NCBI GenBank assembly: GCA_018385415.1
Contig: JAHAZA010000114.1
Coordinates: 1-35,512 of the forward strand
DNA length: 35,512 bases
Reading direction: 5' to 3'
Source of the DNA: Treponema sp.
GTDB taxonomy: Bacteria; Spirochaetota; Spirochaetia; Treponematales; Treponemataceae
Shown piece after piece: positions 1 through 8,217 of this stretch (position 1 is its first letter; each line of letters opens with the position of its first letter). Both the position numbers and the translations under genes were made by a program. A model generated the notes under the pieces. It saw only the letters and a list, made by a program, of their open reading frames with translations, was not told the origin of the DNA and did no database searches.

Positions 1-44
1 TCTAAAACGGCTCAAGCCAGGGTCGTAACGTAGGAGTAATAAAA

Positions 45-1529
45 ATGGCAAACACAAACGATACACACGCGTGTACATTGGACAAAATCATTTCTCTTTG
101 TAAAAGACGAGGTTTTGTTTATCAGGCTTCAGAAATCTATGGTGGACAGGCAGGTGCCTGGGACTATGGTCCATTAGGAGTAGAGTTTAAGAGAAATATT
201 CAGAGTGAATGGTGGCATTACATGACTCAGCTTCATGATGATGTTGTTGGTCTTGATTCAGCAATTTTCCAGCATCACACAACATGGAAAGCTTCAGGAC
301 ACGCTGATCACTTCTCTGATCCAATGATTGACTGTCTTGAATGTCAGGCTCGTCATCGTGCAGATAAAATGATTGAAGACTTTGTAGTAGCAAATCCAGA
401 TAAAGATCCTGGAAAACCAGTTGATACAATGACTCATGAAGAAATGGAAGCTTACATTAAAGCTAACATCAACTGTCCAGTTTGTGGCAGCAAAGAAAAG
501 AAATATACAGCAGTTCGTGAATTCAACCTTATGTTCAAAACATACCAGGGGCCAATTGCTGATGAATCACATCTTATTTACCTCCGCCCAGAAACATGTC
601 AGGGAATTTTTACAGACTTTAAGAACATTGTTCAGTCAAACCGTATGAAAGTACCATTTGGTGTTGCTCAGGTTGGTAAATCATTCCGTAACGAAATCAT
701 TTTCAAAAACTTCATTTTCCGTACTGCAGAATTTGAACAGATGGAAATGGAATATTTCTGTAAACCAGGAACAGAAGATGAAGTATTTGAACGCTGGAGA
801 ACAGACCGCTGGCAGTTCTACTTAAAGTATGGTATTCCAGAAAAACAGCTTAAGTGGCATCACCATGACAAGCTTGCTCACTACGCAAAAGATGCATACG
901 ATATTACATACAACTTTCCAATTGGCTTTGAAGAAATTGAAGGTATTCACTCAAGAACAGATTTCGATCTTTCTCAGCACCAGAATTATTCTAAGAAAGA
1001 TATGTCTTATATCGATCAGGAAGACGGAAATAAGAAATATATTCCATATGTAATTGAGACTTCAGCAGGTCTTAACCGTAACTTCTTGATGTTCCTTTGT
1101 GAAGCTTACGAAGAACAGAATGTTTCTACAGAAGAAGGAAAAGAAGACTATCGTACAGTTCTTCACCTTGATCCACGTCTTGCACCTATTACAGTTGCAG
1201 TTCTTCCTTTGATGAAGAAAGACGGACTTGCAGAAAAAGCTAAAGAAATCCAGCATCTTCTTAAAGAAGACTTCGTAACTGATTACGATACTTCTGGAAC
1301 TGTAGGTAAGCGCTATCGCCGTCAGGATGAAGTTGGTACTCCATTCTGTGTAACTGTAGACTATGATACAATCCAGGAAACAAAAGAAGACGGTTCAAAG
1401 AATGAATTGTTCAATACTGTAACAGTTCGTTTTCGTGATTCAATGGAACAGGAACGTGTTTCTTTGGATGACCTTGTATTCTTTATCCAAAAAGCTATCA
1501 AGAATTACAAACCTGTTGTAAAAGCATAA
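45..1529 (+). CDS. glyS: Glycyl-tRNA synthetase, GRS1-type single chain
   Basis: Charges tRNA-Gly with glycine in the cytoplasm; class II synthetase, alpha2 form. The 494-residue length and the opening (KIISLCKRRGFVYQASEIYG, then GAWDYGPLG) are typical of the eukaryote/archaea-like GRS1 family rather than the bacterial alpha2-beta2 enzyme. A Cys4 zinc insertion is visible (CLEC near residue 98, CPVCG near 144). Class II core segments follow: YLRPETCQGIF near 180 and FRNEI near 214, with ETSAGLNRNFL near 339. The C-terminal third (LAPITVAVLPL onward) is the anticodon-binding domain. The ATG is preceded by GGAG at 33-36, 8 bases upstream. Bases 1-33 could encode the C-terminal tail of an upstream gene ending at TAG 31-33, but 11 codons are too few to identify it. 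Function is near certain. Confidence 0.97.
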   Translation: MANTNDTHACTLDKIISLCKRRGFVYQASEIYGGQAGAWDYGPLGVEFKRNIQSEWWHYMTQLHDDVVGLDSAIFQHHTTWKASGHADHFSDPMIDCLECQARHRADKMIEDFVVANPDKDPGKPVDTMTHEEMEAYIKANINCPVCGSKEKKYTAVREFNLMFKTYQGPIADESHLIYLRPETCQGIFTDFKNIVQSNRMKVPFGVAQVGKSFRNEIIFKNFIFRTAEFEQMEMEYFCKPGTEDEVFERWRTDRWQFYLKYGIPEKQLKWHHHDKLAHYAKDAYDITYNFPIGFEEIEGIHSRTDFDLSQHQNYSKKDMSYIDQEDGNKKYIPYVIETSAGLNRNFLMFLCEAYEEQNVSTEEGKEDYRTVLHLDPRLAPITVAVLPLMKKDGLAEKAKEIQHLLKEDFVTDYDTSGTVGKRYRRQDEVGTPFCVTVDYDTIQETKEDGSKNELFNTVTVRFRDSMEQERVSLDDLVFFIQKAIKNYKPVVKA

Positions 1530-1533
1530 AAAG

Positions 1534-2289
1534 ATGGAATACATAGGATTAGGTAAGTCTAATCTTTTGGTTAGCCGTGTTGGATTTGGTGCAATGTCAT
1601 TAAGTGAAATTGATACTGAAGAAAATGCGGCTATCCTGATCCATAAGGCTTACGATGCAGGAATCAATTTTTTTGATATTTCTCATTCAAAGGTTGAAAG
1701 TGAAAAACGACTTGGTGCTTGTCTTTCTGGTATTCGCCAGCATGTTATTCTTTCAACTGAGACAAATGCATCAACAAAAAAAGAAATTTTTCAGGATCTT
1801 GAAGACAGTCTATATGCCTTGCAGACTGATTATGTTGATTTATTCCAATATGAATTTATTGACGAAAATTATTTTAATCTTGATGAACTTGGAAATAGTT
1901 TTTCGTTATTAAAGGAAAGGGGTAAAATTAAACATTGTGGTTTTGCAACTCAGTCGGTTGAGATTGCGAAAAAAGCACTTGAAGCAGATTTCTTTGAAAC
2001 AATTCAGCTTCCATTCAATCTTTTGACTGGTCAAGATACTCTTGAGATTTACAATCTTTGCCTGAAAAAGGATGTAGGCTTTATTGCTATGAAACCTTTA
2101 TATGGCGGACTTGTTCAGAATATTCCCCTGGCACAAGGCTTCTTTAATCAATATGAAGATGTAATTCCTTTGTGGGGAGTTAGAAATATAGATGAATTGA
2201 ATCAAATTCTTTATTTTAATGAGCATCCACCAGTTGTTGATGATAAGTTTAATGAAGAAGTTGAAAAAATGAGAATGTTTTTTAGCTGA
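1534..2289 (+). CDS. Aldo/keto reductase-like protein, catalytic tetrad not conserved
   Basis: Has the AKR (alpha/beta)8-barrel pattern: LGKSNLLVSRVGFGAMSL at the start, AYDAGINFFD around 39-48, DSLYALQTDYVDLFQ around 91-105, and GFIAMKPLYGG late. At 251 residues it is shorter than the usual 280-330. By motif alignment the Asp-Tyr-Lys-His tetrad reads Asp48, Lys53 (for Tyr), Glu76 (for Lys in the usual TK) and Glu107 (for His in the usual DLxxxH). Only Asp is kept, so classic NADPH-dependent carbonyl reduction looks unlikely. It starts 4 bases after the glyS stop with only weak ribosome-binding signal, so it is probably co-transcribed and translationally coupled. The fold is confident; the function is unknown. 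Confidence 0.85.
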   Translation: MEYIGLGKSNLLVSRVGFGAMSLSEIDTEENAAILIHKAYDAGINFFDISHSKVESEKRLGACLSGIRQHVILSTETNASTKKEIFQDLEDSLYALQTDYVDLFQYEFIDENYFNLDELGNSFSLLKERGKIKHCGFATQSVEIAKKALEADFFETIQLPFNLLTGQDTLEIYNLCLKKDVGFIAMKPLYGGLVQNIPLAQGFFNQYEDVIPLWGVRNIDELNQILYFNEHPPVVDDKFNEEVEKMRMFFS

Positions 2290-2301
2290 TATTTTTAGAA
2301 A

Positions 2302-2355
2302 AAAAAAAGACTTTCGTTTGTTGAAATTTTTCTTCAACCATGAAAGTCTTTTTTT
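2302..2355. terminator. Two-way intrinsic terminator between convergent genes
   Basis: A 14-base arm at 2302-2315 (AAAAAAAGACTTTC) pairs perfectly with 2342-2355. Inside it is a second stem, GTTGAA (2320-2325) with TTCAAC (2333-2338). The A-run before and T-run after let it work on both strands, for the aldo/keto reductase gene (plus) and the HD-GYP gene (minus, ending at 2368). Confidence 0.9.
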
Positions 2356-2367
2356 ATGATTTTTTAG

Positions 2368-3603
2368 TTACGATGATTTGTTTTCAAGGAACTTAACAGC
2401 GTCCCTGGCTTCATCCTTATTCATGACACGTACGATCTTGTTAATTCCTTCATCTGTTTCAACCGTACGAGGTTCCCCATCTGCTGCTGTTTCTCCAAGA
2501 ATCTGTACGATAGGATTTTTAGGATTGTCTGGATTTACATCACAAACCTGCCCGATTTTTCCATTCGCTAGATATACATAAGCACCAATAGGGTAAATTG
2601 AAAGAGAGTAGAGAAGAGCTTTAATGACATCTCCGTTGTACTTAGAATTCTGGTTTTTAAGCATTTCAACCATTGCATCATAAGTTGTACGTGCTTCGCG
2701 GAAGTTACGAGGTGATGATATTGCTTCGTATGCACAAACAACTGAAATAATTTTTGCGTAATCAGAAATCTTATCTGAAACAAGATTCTGTGGATATCCT
2801 GAACCATCTTCGTGTTCATGGTGTTCAAGAATAGCCCTCTGAATTGGAACATCAAAATTTGCCTGAGCAATAACCTGATATCCTAAAAGTGGATGAGTTG
2901 CAATCTTTGCTCGTTCTGCGTGAGAGAATTTTTTATCAGACAGGTAAAGGTATGAAGGGAGCTTAAGCATTCCGATTTCGTGAAGAATACAACTTACTCC
3001 AAGTTCCTGAAGCTGTGTAAATGTAAGATGAAGTTTTAATCCAATTACAATTGCAAAGATTGTTGAACGCATTGCATGGCTTACAAGATAATTTTTTGTA
3101 CGTGTTTCAACAGAAGGGGATATACGAAGTACATATCGTCTGTTTTCTTTAACGAATACACAAAGTTCTTTGACTGTTTCGAAGAGGTCTTCTGAATTGA
3201 AATCACCATGTGTTGCAAATCTTGTATAAACAGAATGAATATAACTCATGTATTCGTTATAGACATTCATTACGCCTGTGAGACGTGATTTTTCATTACT
3301 AGAATTTTGCGCTTTTGCTAACGCTTCCTTGATGGAAGTGTTCATTTTTGGAGCTTCGTTTTCTTTTTTCTCAAGTGTAATAAACTCATCGGTATCTGTA
3401 TCTTCTGTAAACTGAGCGATTGATGGGGCTGGAGTTGCTGAAGCATCAATATATAATTCAGTGATATTCCAGGTCATAAGATTTTTGATAAGTTCTGTTG
3501 TTATTTTCTGACCGGAACCTAAGAGAAGAAATGATTTGTCTAACAGTAATTCACCTTTGAAGGTCTGATCTGGTTTAATTGCATCAAGTTTAATAGGATT
3601 CAT
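2368..3603 (-). CDS. HD-GYP domain protein with altered metal ligands
   Basis: The 411-residue protein has an N-terminal DUF3391-like segment (about 1-60), a charged linker (about 60-110), and an HD-GYP domain (about 170-310), the family that hydrolyses cyclic di-GMP. The GYP signature is present (DGSGYP, 266-271) with His261-His262-Glu263 and His237 in THPLLGY. Several usual residues differ: the HD dyad is His208-Glu209, the following GK is GM, and the later Asp in the usual VADxYDA segment is Cys290, with Glu293 for the second Asp. His176 is kept. This may be a weakly active or non-catalytic cyclic-di-GMP-responsive protein. A short C-terminal domain (about 320-411) follows. The start has GGAG about 12 bases upstream on the minus strand. 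It has no operon partner. Confidence 0.9.
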   Translation of the reverse strand: MNPIKLDAIKPDQTFKGELLLDKSFLLLGSGQKITTELIKNLMTWNITELYIDASATPAPSIAQFTEDTDTDEFITLEKKENEAPKMNTSIKEALAKAQNSSNEKSRLTGVMNVYNEYMSYIHSVYTRFATHGDFNSEDLFETVKELCVFVKENRRYVLRISPSVETRTKNYLVSHAMRSTIFAIVIGLKLHLTFTQLQELGVSCILHEIGMLKLPSYLYLSDKKFSHAERAKIATHPLLGYQVIAQANFDVPIQRAILEHHEHEDGSGYPQNLVSDKISDYAKIISVVCAYEAISSPRNFREARTTYDAMVEMLKNQNSKYNGDVIKALLYSLSIYPIGAYVYLANGKIGQVCDVNPDNPKNPIVQILGETAADGEPRTVETDEGINKIVRVMNKDEARDAVKFLENKSS

Positions 3604-3689
3604 TTAAAAAGAAGACTCCACTTCTTATTTATTATCGGCAATATTGTAATAAAAAAATAGAAAAAAGTGCATACTTTTAATATTTTTTT

Positions 3690-3860
3690 TTGTTAATTAT
3701 TTATCTGAAATCGCGTAAAAGTACTAAAGTTTTTCAAGATTATCTCGATAATATAAATAGAACGGATCATTACCGCGGACATATTGACATCCAGATGCCT
3801 GCGTTTACCGTATTAGAAATTAAGTTGAAAAACTGTGTGAGAGTTTTTCAACTTTTTTTT
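3690..3860 (+). ncRNA. Candidate small RNA ending in an orphan terminator
   Basis: The 291-base gap between two minus-strand genes holds a strong plus-strand terminator at 3823-3860: AGTTGAAAAACT (3823-3834) pairs perfectly with 3842-3853 across a 7-base loop and is followed by eight T. No plus-strand gene precedes it. Upstream are a palindrome ATTATC-TC-GATAAT (3739-3752) and a segment AGTTTTTCAA (3728-3737) that can pair with TTGAAAAACT (3825-3834), competing with the terminator stem. An 85-codon frame crosses the terminator and looks spurious. No convincing promoter was located, so the 5' end is a guess; the terminator is firm, the RNA is inferred. Confidence 0.4.
3823..3860 (+). terminator. 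Plus-strand intrinsic terminator with no obvious upstream gene
   Basis: A perfect 12-bp stem (3823-3834 with 3842-3853), 7-base loop, then T8 at 3853-3860. On the minus strand the stem lies about 40 bases beyond the DUF115 gene but is followed there by a poor T-run, so its polarity is plus. Confidence 0.8.
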
Positions 3861-3894
3861 GTCCAAATTGAGTTTTTTCGAAAAAGAAACTGTA

Positions 3895-5802
3895 TTAAAG
3901 ATATTTCTGATACTGTTTTATTGCATTTTTTAGCTGACTGTAAATAATGCGGCTTTTCTGGATAGAGTTGAGAATTGAACTTTTATATGGTTTTTCTTTT
4001 GAAAGAAGCTCATCAAGCTGGCGTTGAGTAGGAAATACAAGGGCAGCCACATTTTTCGCAGAAGAATTCATAATATAATTATCGATTTTTTCTAGATCTT
4101 TAAATTTCGTACGGGCATAAGATTCAGCATTTGCTGAAGGCTCAGATAGGATTTTATCACAAATAAAGTAGCCTTTTTTTGCTTGTTCATACAGGTCTGA
4201 AAGAGTGGTTTTTAATTCCTGAAGGGTTTGTGCAAAAAGTTGGGGATCAAAATTACAAGTTCTCTTTTCACAAGACTTAATTAAGTCCATTTTAATGTTA
4301 TAACAGTCTTCAAAGTTTAGAATTTCCTGAACAGAAGAAATTTTCATGCCTGGAATTTTTAAACTCTGACTTGAAAGAGTGTAGGTTTCATAAGAAGGAT
4401 ATTTTGCTATCTGACTTTCAAACCACCATGCAAACAATTTCATTTTGCTGTCGGTAATGATTTCATCGTTCTGATAATTTACTGATTTTTCATTTGATGC
4501 ACTGAATAAAATAGAACAGAGGTTGTTTTCAGCAGGAGATAATTTGTTACTGGTACTGTGACTTTTTTCTTCAAATGTGCTTCCTTTGATATGAGTCTTG
4601 TTTTCTGGATATCCTAAATCTAAACCGGCCATGAAAATACTTTTTGAACCGATGTATTTTGCAAAATCCCATGCGGAGGTAGAAACTGAACCACCTGCAG
4701 TAATTTTTCCAAGGCTTTTGTTTGAAAGAAGTTTGGTTTCAAAAAACTGTCCTAATGGAAACAGACTTTCACAAAGAACTTTTTTTCTACAGTTAAATCT
4801 CATGACAGAAGGATAAACACTAGATTCAGTGATTAAAACTGATGAAGGTGAAGTTAAACCTGCAATATGGTTTGCTGCATAATATTGAGGATCGATAAGA
4901 AGAATAAAATCTGGTTCAATGTTATATCGCAATAAAGAACGCAATGCTGTATCAACAGCGATAATTACAGCTTTGTTTTTTATTTTGTTTAAATATGGTA
5001 AAACCGTTTCCAAGGTTGGCCCTGCTGCACAGACAACTGAAGGAATTTTACGTTCCAGCATATCTTTATAAATTTCAATTCCAGAGCAGGTTGAAAAAGC
5101 TTGAAGATTTTTTGCACTGTTTTTAAGCCAAAGTGAAGAAAATCGTTCCAGTGTGTTTGTATTGATGTTTTGCTTTTGTTTGTTTCTTTCTAGTAAAGTA
5201 AAGAAATTGGTAAACCATAATTTTTGGTGTTGTGTCTGAGCAGAGCTTGTTATGATTTTTGATTTTTCAATTACATGAAGACTATCAAGTAAGGGGATAA
5301 TCTGTTCAGGATTTGTCTCTGTTATGATTATGCATTTTTCATGGTTAAAAATTGGGGTCCAGTCTAAAGCACACATTGATGCAAATAAGAATCCTGGATC
5401 TGGTTCAATTATAACAATAAGGTTTGAAGCATTTATTTTTGCAAACTCCAGAGGTGCATAGCCTAATCCAATTCCTGCGAAAATCCAGTTTATGTCTTCA
5501 TCCTTTGCTTCAGAACAGTTGAAAAGCTTTTGAACTTCCTTTATTGGACTATATCCTGAATGAAGAAAAACACCATTTTCTTTTACAGTAAGATTGTTAT
5601 CTTTTGAAAAAGAAAAATTCCAGAATTGAAATATTTTGTTGAGAATATTAATGTCCTTTTCTACAGTACAGTTTTCTTCATTCTGGGAGAGAAATTTTGA
5701 AACGCTTTCAAAATGTGGCAGGAGAATTTCATAAAGCTCCGGAAAGCGTGTTTTGAAACGTCTTGTATTGTTTGTAAAATTTTTATTCCAGATACAAGTC
5801 AA
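3895..5802 (-). CDS. DUF115 / MptE-like family protein (motility-associated Maf type)
   Basis: A 635-residue soluble protein. An N-terminal Rossmann-like part contains GIGLGYAPLEFA (about 111-122) and an acidic IIEPDPG motif. The central DUF115 (6-hydroxymethylpterin pyrophosphokinase MptE-like) domain includes VVCAAGPTLETVLPYL, AVDTALRSLL and PDFILLIDPQY, then GGSVSTSAWDFA and FMAGLDLGYP. In flagellated bacteria this family includes Maf proteins implicated in flagellin glycosylation; many spirochaetes carry a copy. The C-terminal 150 residues are helical and charged. Its start lies 20 bases inside the transpeptidase gene, so it is the third gene of the lepB operon. Family assignment is good; the exact reaction is not established from sequence. 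Confidence 0.85.
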   Translation of the reverse strand: MTCIWNKNFTNNTRRFKTRFPELYEILLPHFESVSKFLSQNEENCTVEKDINILNKIFQFWNFSFSKDNNLTVKENGVFLHSGYSPIKEVQKLFNCSEAKDEDINWIFAGIGLGYAPLEFAKINASNLIVIIEPDPGFLFASMCALDWTPIFNHEKCIIITETNPEQIIPLLDSLHVIEKSKIITSSAQTQHQKLWFTNFFTLLERNKQKQNINTNTLERFSSLWLKNSAKNLQAFSTCSGIEIYKDMLERKIPSVVCAAGPTLETVLPYLNKIKNKAVIIAVDTALRSLLRYNIEPDFILLIDPQYYAANHIAGLTSPSSVLITESSVYPSVMRFNCRKKVLCESLFPLGQFFETKLLSNKSLGKITAGGSVSTSAWDFAKYIGSKSIFMAGLDLGYPENKTHIKGSTFEEKSHSTSNKLSPAENNLCSILFSASNEKSVNYQNDEIITDSKMKLFAWWFESQIAKYPSYETYTLSSQSLKIPGMKISSVQEILNFEDCYNIKMDLIKSCEKRTCNFDPQLFAQTLQELKTTLSDLYEQAKKGYFICDKILSEPSANAESYARTKFKDLEKIDNYIMNSSAKNVAALVFPTQRQLDELLSKEKPYKSSILNSIQKSRIIYSQLKNAIKQYQKYL

Positions 5803-7672
5803 GTTTCATGTTCTCCGTAATTGGTGTTCCAGCCTCTGGTTCCTGTCTTACAACCCATCCGTTTCCATGAATGTTAACATTCAAGTCTGTACGGTCAAGA
5901 AGATTCAAAAGCTCACGTTTTGCTTTTCCTGTAAAGTCAGGTAATGAACTTCCGACTTTTATCTGATGTGTGCTCTGAATAGAAATGTGGCCACTGTGAA
6001 TTACACTGGCAGCACTTCCGCGGTTCATACCCATATGGTCGATAATAGTATCTGCAGATTCTTTGATTACAGGGGCTACAATACGGCTTGCGTACTGAAT
6101 ACCCTGTGCTTTTTGAATGACGATGTAAAGAATGATTTCTGGATCTTCTGCAGGGAAAAAGGCCAGACAGTCTGATAAAAAGTCTGTATCTGAGTATCCT
6201 CCGTTTTTTGTGTCTGCCATCTGGGCAGTACCGGTTTTTACGCCAATAGGAATATCTCCAAGATTAGCACGCCATCCAATACCTTTTTCAGCACCAGACT
6301 GCATGCAGCTTAAAATATATGCGGCAGTTTCTGGCTTAATATTCTGCTGTTTATAAACTGGTTCATGCTGGTAAAGAATATTACCTTCCTTATCTGTAAT
6401 TTTAGAAAGTAATGTAAGTTGAATGCCTTTACCTTTGTTTGCAATGTAAGTGGCAGCTTCCATCATCTGGATTGCTGAAACACCAACTTCCTGTCCAATT
6501 GAAATTGTCATCTTTGAACGTGCAGACCAGTATTTGTCCTTTGTGTCTTTAAGAGAACCTAAGGTTTCTCCAGGAACTTCAAGGGAAGTTCTCTGTCCAA
6601 AACCAAAGCCTCTGAGCTTTGCCAGGAACAATTCTGTGTCCATTTTGTCAGTAATTTGCGCTGTTACGTCGTTGCATGAAACTTCTAGTGCACCTCGGGC
6701 AGTTAAATAGCCGTGATTTGAAAGACAAGTAATTTTGACTTTTTCTCCTGAAGGAAGTGTTTTTTCAAAAGATCTGTCACAGTAAAAAAGATCATCCTGA
6801 CGGAATGCGCCTTGATCATAAGCAGCGGCAATACTGAATATCTTGAAAACAGAACCTGGTTCGAATTGAGTCATTGCTGGCCGGTCAATAGTTTCTTCGA
6901 TTGTTCCGGATCTGTAGTTATTAAGATCAATAGAAGGAAGACTTATGTAAGAAAGAATTTCACCTGTTTTTGCAGATGCTGCAAGAAGCATAATATTTGC
7001 TGCTTCTGTTTCTTCAAGTGCATGCTTTGCAATTTTTTCAAGCTTGTATTGTAAATTGGCATCAATTGTAAGGAAAACGTTATTTCCTTGAGTCTGCTTG
7101 CTTGTTTCTTCTGTAATGACAGGCGAAAGGTATCTTTGCATTGAATATTCAATACCGGCAAGCCCTGCACCATCATCACCCATATATCCAATTAATTGAG
7201 AAGCAAGTTCATTTTCCGGATAGATTCGACCTGGAATTCTGTCAAAGCGGGCAAAGTTGTATTTTTTATCAACACAAATCTGATGAAGTTCCTCGTAAGT
7301 AACCTGATCCAGCCTTTTTCTTAAATATATAAAGCGGCTTGTTTTTGGATTTTCTTTGGCGCTTGTAATCTGGGTGGCAATTTCGAGAGGATCTGCAAGA
7401 AGGGCTGGGGCAACATCTTTTGCAAAAGCTTCAGGATCTTTGATGCTGCTTGGTGTAACACCAAAATGGTAGAAATTTGTCTGAACTGCAAGAGGCTTTC
7501 CATTTCTGTCAACAATAGAACCTCGTTCAACTTGAGGTAAAGCTGGGCTGATGGTCTGCTTAGGCTTAAAAGCCAGGCGGCCAAAGGTCACCAGAAGCAA
7601 GATGATAAAAAGAGATGAAAAAACACCTAAAATAATAAGCTTGTGCTTTTTAAAATAGCCATTTACCTGCAT
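5783..7672 (-). CDS. FtsI/PBP2-family peptidoglycan transpeptidase with PASTA domain
   Basis: Cross-links peptidoglycan in the periplasm (class B penicillin-binding protein). Residues 12-31 form a membrane anchor. The dimerisation domain carries ERGSIVDRNGKPLA (49-62). The transpeptidase domain has all three motifs: Ser274-Val-Phe-Lys277, Ser332-Cys-Asn334, and Lys479-Thr-Gly-Thr482. A C-terminal PASTA-like domain covers about 567-629. The length of 629 suits the family. It begins 10 bases inside the end of lepB, and on the minus strand GGGGAA lies about 7 bases before the ATG. FtsI (division) and elongation PBP2 cannot be separated here; the PASTA domain favours FtsI-like. Confidence 0.95.
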   Translation of the reverse strand: MQVNGYFKKHKLIILGVFSSLFIILLLVTFGRLAFKPKQTISPALPQVERGSIVDRNGKPLAVQTNFYHFGVTPSSIKDPEAFAKDVAPALLADPLEIATQITSAKENPKTSRFIYLRKRLDQVTYEELHQICVDKKYNFARFDRIPGRIYPENELASQLIGYMGDDGAGLAGIEYSMQRYLSPVITEETSKQTQGNNVFLTIDANLQYKLEKIAKHALEETEAANIMLLAASAKTGEILSYISLPSIDLNNYRSGTIEETIDRPAMTQFEPGSVFKIFSIAAAYDQGAFRQDDLFYCDRSFEKTLPSGEKVKITCLSNHGYLTARGALEVSCNDVTAQITDKMDTELFLAKLRGFGFGQRTSLEVPGETLGSLKDTKDKYWSARSKMTISIGQEVGVSAIQMMEAATYIANKGKGIQLTLLSKITDKEGNILYQHEPVYKQQNIKPETAAYILSCMQSGAEKGIGWRANLGDIPIGVKTGTAQMADTKNGGYSDTDFLSDCLAFFPAEDPEIILYIVIQKAQGIQYASRIVAPVIKESADTIIDHMGMNRGSAASVIHSGHISIQSTHQIKVGSSLPDFTGKAKRELLNLLDRTDLNVNIHGNGWVVRQEPEAGTPITENMKLDLYLE

Positions 7673-8172
7673 ATAACTTTCCCCAAAACGTTAGAAACAG
7701 GAATAAATCCATAATTTCGTGAATCAAAACTGTTTTCAAAATTATCTCCAATTGCAAGAATGTAGCCTGATGGGACCTCTGAACAATTGTGCATATTGTA
7801 GTATTGTTCTCTTGTAAGTGGAATTTTTTTGTCAGAATTTACTATTAAAATATACCCCGAATTTGTTAAATAATCTAGTGGAGTGTTTTCTACAGCAACA
7901 CAGCGTTTTACGACTATATTGTTATTATATAAATAGATGATAATGTCATTTTCTTTGGGTTTTGCCCATTGGAGCAGCAGTTTTGATCCGAAGGGGTTTG
8001 AAATTCCGTAGGCAGCTTTATTTATGTAAATTGTCTGCTGGTCGGTTAAAGCTGGCTGCATGCTGACCCCGTCCACTGTCATTGCTTCAAAGACGAATAT
8101 TTTAATCAAAGAGGCTATTATGAGCCCTGTAAAAAAACAGTAAAACAAAGGCAAAGTTTTGAATTTCTTCAT
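7663..8172 (-). CDS. lepB: Signal peptidase I
   Basis: Removes signal peptides from exported proteins at the inner membrane. It has 169 residues, on the short side for the family. A single N-terminal membrane segment covers about 8-28. The catalytic Ser37 sits in VSMQP and the general base Lys89 in VVKRCVAVE. The C-terminal signature GDNFENSFDSRNYG is present. It is the first gene of an overlapping operon with the transpeptidase and DUF115 genes, and is divergent from the M23 gene, whose start is 45 bases away. There is no Shine-Dalgarno sequence, and a promoter places the start of transcription on the ATG. Confidence 0.95.
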   Translation of the reverse strand: MKKFKTLPLFYCFFTGLIIASLIKIFVFEAMTVDGVSMQPALTDQQTIYINKAAYGISNPFGSKLLLQWAKPKENDIIIYLYNNNIVVKRCVAVENTPLDYLTNSGYILIVNSDKKIPLTREQYYNMHNCSEVPSGYILAIGDNFENSFDSRNYGFIPVSNVLGKVICR

Positions 8173-8178
8173 TATTTT

Positions 8179-8207
8179 ATTCTAATATGTCAAATAATTT
8201 ATGTCGA
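8179..8207 (-). promoter_or_regulatory. Predicted lepB promoter giving a leaderless mRNA
   Basis: On the minus strand TCGACA (8207-8202), a 17-base spacer and TAGAAT (8184-8179) each match the sigma70 consensus in 5 of 6 positions. Normal spacing puts +1 at 8172, the A of the lepB ATG. No alternative Shine-Dalgarno sequence is present. Confidence 0.5.
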
Positions 8208-8217
8208 TAGTTCTAAT

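Noticed and set aside
1..44. Passing resemblance of GGTCGTAACGTAGGAG to the 3' end of 16S rRNA
   Set aside because: Only a few bases match, the order of conserved blocks is wrong, and it contains the glyS ribosome-binding site.
3690..3947. 85-codon plus-strand frame starting at TTG
   Set aside because: It runs through a strong terminator and into the DUF115 gene, has no ribosome-binding site, and the protein resembles nothing known. The RNA interpretation fits better.
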